Source: DATJQF01 sp035505995 | Lineage (GTDB): Bacteria; Bacteroidota; Bacteroidia; Bacteroidales; FEN-979 | Reading direction: 5' to 3' | Length of the DNA stretch: 6,786 nt | Assembly (NCBI GenBank): GCA_035505995.1 | Contig: DATJQF010000237.1 | Coordinates: 1 to 6,786, forward strand | Shown: positions 5,714 to 6,786 of the stretch, piece by piece | Layout: the number at the start of each line of letters is the position of its first letter | Numbering within the stretch: position 1 is the first letter of the stretch | Notes under the pieces: model-generated | Databases searched by the model: none | What the model was told of the DNA's origin: nothing | Seen by the model: the letters and a program-made list of their open reading frames with translations, nothing else | Translations under genes and position numbers: made by a program

Positions 5714-6786
5714 TCAGTGTTTTTTATTCAGTACGGAACCGTAAAGATCGGTTAATTCCCCGGCAATGTTCTCCATGGAAAACCTTTCCACCACCGCCTC
5801 CCGGATCTTTTCCCGGTCATATTCCCCGCATTGATCCAGCATCCGGAGGATGGCCGCCTGCAACTCTTCTTCGTTCCCGGGATCCACGATGATGCCGTTC
5901 TGCTCCGTGATCACATCCGCCACGATCCCCGTTCTGGTCGCCACCACCGGGGTCCCGCAGGCCAGGCTCTCGATGACGACGGTCCCGAAGGTTTCGTAAT
6001 GACTCGACAGGACCATGAAGTCGGCTTCGTTGTATTCCCCGACCAGCTCCTCCCCTTCCTTTAATCCTGCGAATACGACCCGTTCCCCGGATAACCCCAG
6101 CTGCCCGGCCAGCTCCTTCATGGGTTCCAGGTCGGGGCCCTCTCCCACCAGCCGGCAGATAAAACCGGCTCCCCCGGCTGAAAGTCCCTGCAGCACCCTG
6201 AGGAAGCCTGAAATATTTTTGGAGCGGTCGTCGAAGCAGGAAACATGCAGGATCTTTTTTGTACTCCCCTTCTTCTCCCGGGATGACTCAAGGATCCTGA
6301 ATTTCCCGGTCTCCACCGGATTCGGAATGACCCTGAAGTTCCTGTGATCCAGTCCGGTCTCCTGCATGGCCTCTTTCAGTGCCGGCGAAACGGCCACCAC
6401 CGCCGAGGCTCCTCTCACCGCCATCCGGGTGAACATTTTCCGGAAAAATCCTTTATAGGTATTATTCTGCGGAAGGTACCTGGACCAGTGCTCGGTGATC
6501 ACGTAAGGGGTTCCGCTGCAGGTCTTCCGGAGCCATGCCACCACCGCGTGGCGCGTGAGCACATGCACATGGATCAGGTCGGGGTGGAATTCCCGGAGGA
6601 CCCGGAAGCCTTTGCGGCAGGCAACGAGGAACCGGATGTACCTTAAAAGCAGGATGTTCGAAACGCGAAACGCGAACCGCGAACCAAGGTCTCCACTTTT
6701 TACGCGGTAATATATTCTCACCGTATGAACCCCCTGCTCCTCCGAGATCACCACCTCGTATTTGTTGACGGCTTTTTCATCCGGAT
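5714..6786 (-). CDS. GT4-family glycosyltransferase, N-terminus cut by the window edge
   Basis: This is a GT-B fold retaining glycosyltransferase that transfers a sugar from a nucleotide donor to a growing glycan at the cytoplasmic face of the membrane. The reading frame continues without a stop from a GTG at 6754-6752 to the right edge (ten more sense codons, 6755-6784). The first strand and Gly-rich loop expected of GT4 proteins are missing, so the true start lies outside. Counting from 6754 as residue 1, visible parts are PDLIHVHV (58-65), PYVITEHWSRY (83-93), AVSPALKEAM (121-130), VIPNPVETGKF (142-152), the donor-domain strand ILHVSCFDDRSKN (168-180), RLVGEGPD (201-208), and the E-x7-E motif E254-TFGTVVI-E262, followed by GTPVVAT (267-273). 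About 356 residues are seen. The donor and acceptor sugars are not predictable. It probably shares a transcript with the flippase. A 28-bp heptamer array is read in frame as residues 23-32. Confidence 0.9.
   Translation of the reverse strand, partial: PDEKAVNKYEVVISEEQGVHTVRIYYRVKSGDLGSRFAFRVSNILLLRYIRFLVACRKGFRVLREFHPDLIHVHVLTRHAVVAWLRKTCSGTPYVITEHWSRYLPQNNTYKGFFRKMFTRMAVRGASAVVAVSPALKEAMQETGLDHRNFRVIPNPVETGKFRILESSREKKGSTKKILHVSCFDDRSKNISGFLRVLQGLSAGGAGFICRLVGEGPDLEPMKELAGQLGLSGERVVFAGLKEGEELVGEYNEADFMVLSSHYETFGTVVIESLACGTPVVATRTGIVADVITEQNGIIVDPGNEEELQAAILRMLDQCGEYDREKIREAVVERFSMENIAGELTDLYGSVLNKKH
6659..6686. repeat. Heptamer array inside the glycosyltransferase gene
   Basis: Four contiguous 7-bp units start at 6659, 6666, 6673 and 6680. 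The first two read CGAAACG, the third CGAACCG and the fourth CGAACCA. Because 7 is not a multiple of 3, each unit is read in a different frame. The - strand encodes LGSRFAFRVS with no stop. The right end shares the octamer GAACCAAG (6681-6688) with the intergenic heptamer array (4200-4207). Confidence 0.8.

Overview
The window most resembles a moderately GC-rich member of the Bacteroidota. The reasons are: a ParE of the compact Bacteroidota style (618 aa, with the segment [21 protein letters not shown] near its N-terminus); a TAnnTTTG-type -7 element (TATCTTTG) just upstream of parE; and no convincing Shine-Dalgarno sequence in front of any gene. The lineage below phylum cannot be read from this sequence alone.

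Layout. On the + strand, 14-2105 holds a two-gene unit: a bifunctional NAD(P)HX epimerase/dehydratase (nnr), overlapped by 14 bp by a small stand-alone HD hydrolase that keeps nearly all active-site residues of the RelA/SpoT (p)ppGpp hydrolase domain. This unit runs tail-to-tail into parE (topoisomerase IV subunit B, - strand, 2102-3958), and the two stop codons share 4 bp. Upstream of parE lies a 441-bp non-coding stretch (3959-4399). Beyond it, on the - strand, are a Wzx-type polysaccharide flippase (4400-5695) and a GT4 glycosyltransferase (5714 to beyond the right edge), 18 bp apart and presumably cotranscribed. They look like the end of a cell-surface glycan (O-antigen, capsule or exopolysaccharide) locus.

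The least ordinary content is non-coding. The 3959-4399 stretch is a mosaic of different short-period repeats: a tandem 40-bp GC-rich unit carrying a hairpin and a G-quadruplex-like motif on the - strand (4047-4126), a degenerate heptamer array about 70 bp long (4144-4213), a decamer pair (4216-4235), a nonamer array (4287-4322) and a spaced decamer repeat (4328-4360). A second heptamer array, sharing the octamer GAACCAAG with the intergenic one, lies inside the coding sequence of the glycosyltransferase (6659-6686), where it is read through in frame. A 10/11-bp repeat also forms part of the C-terminal tail of the flippase.

No mobile element, CRISPR array, tRNA or rRNA was seen. The protein-coding genes are of known families. 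The repeats and the nnr-HD pairing are the points most worth checking.
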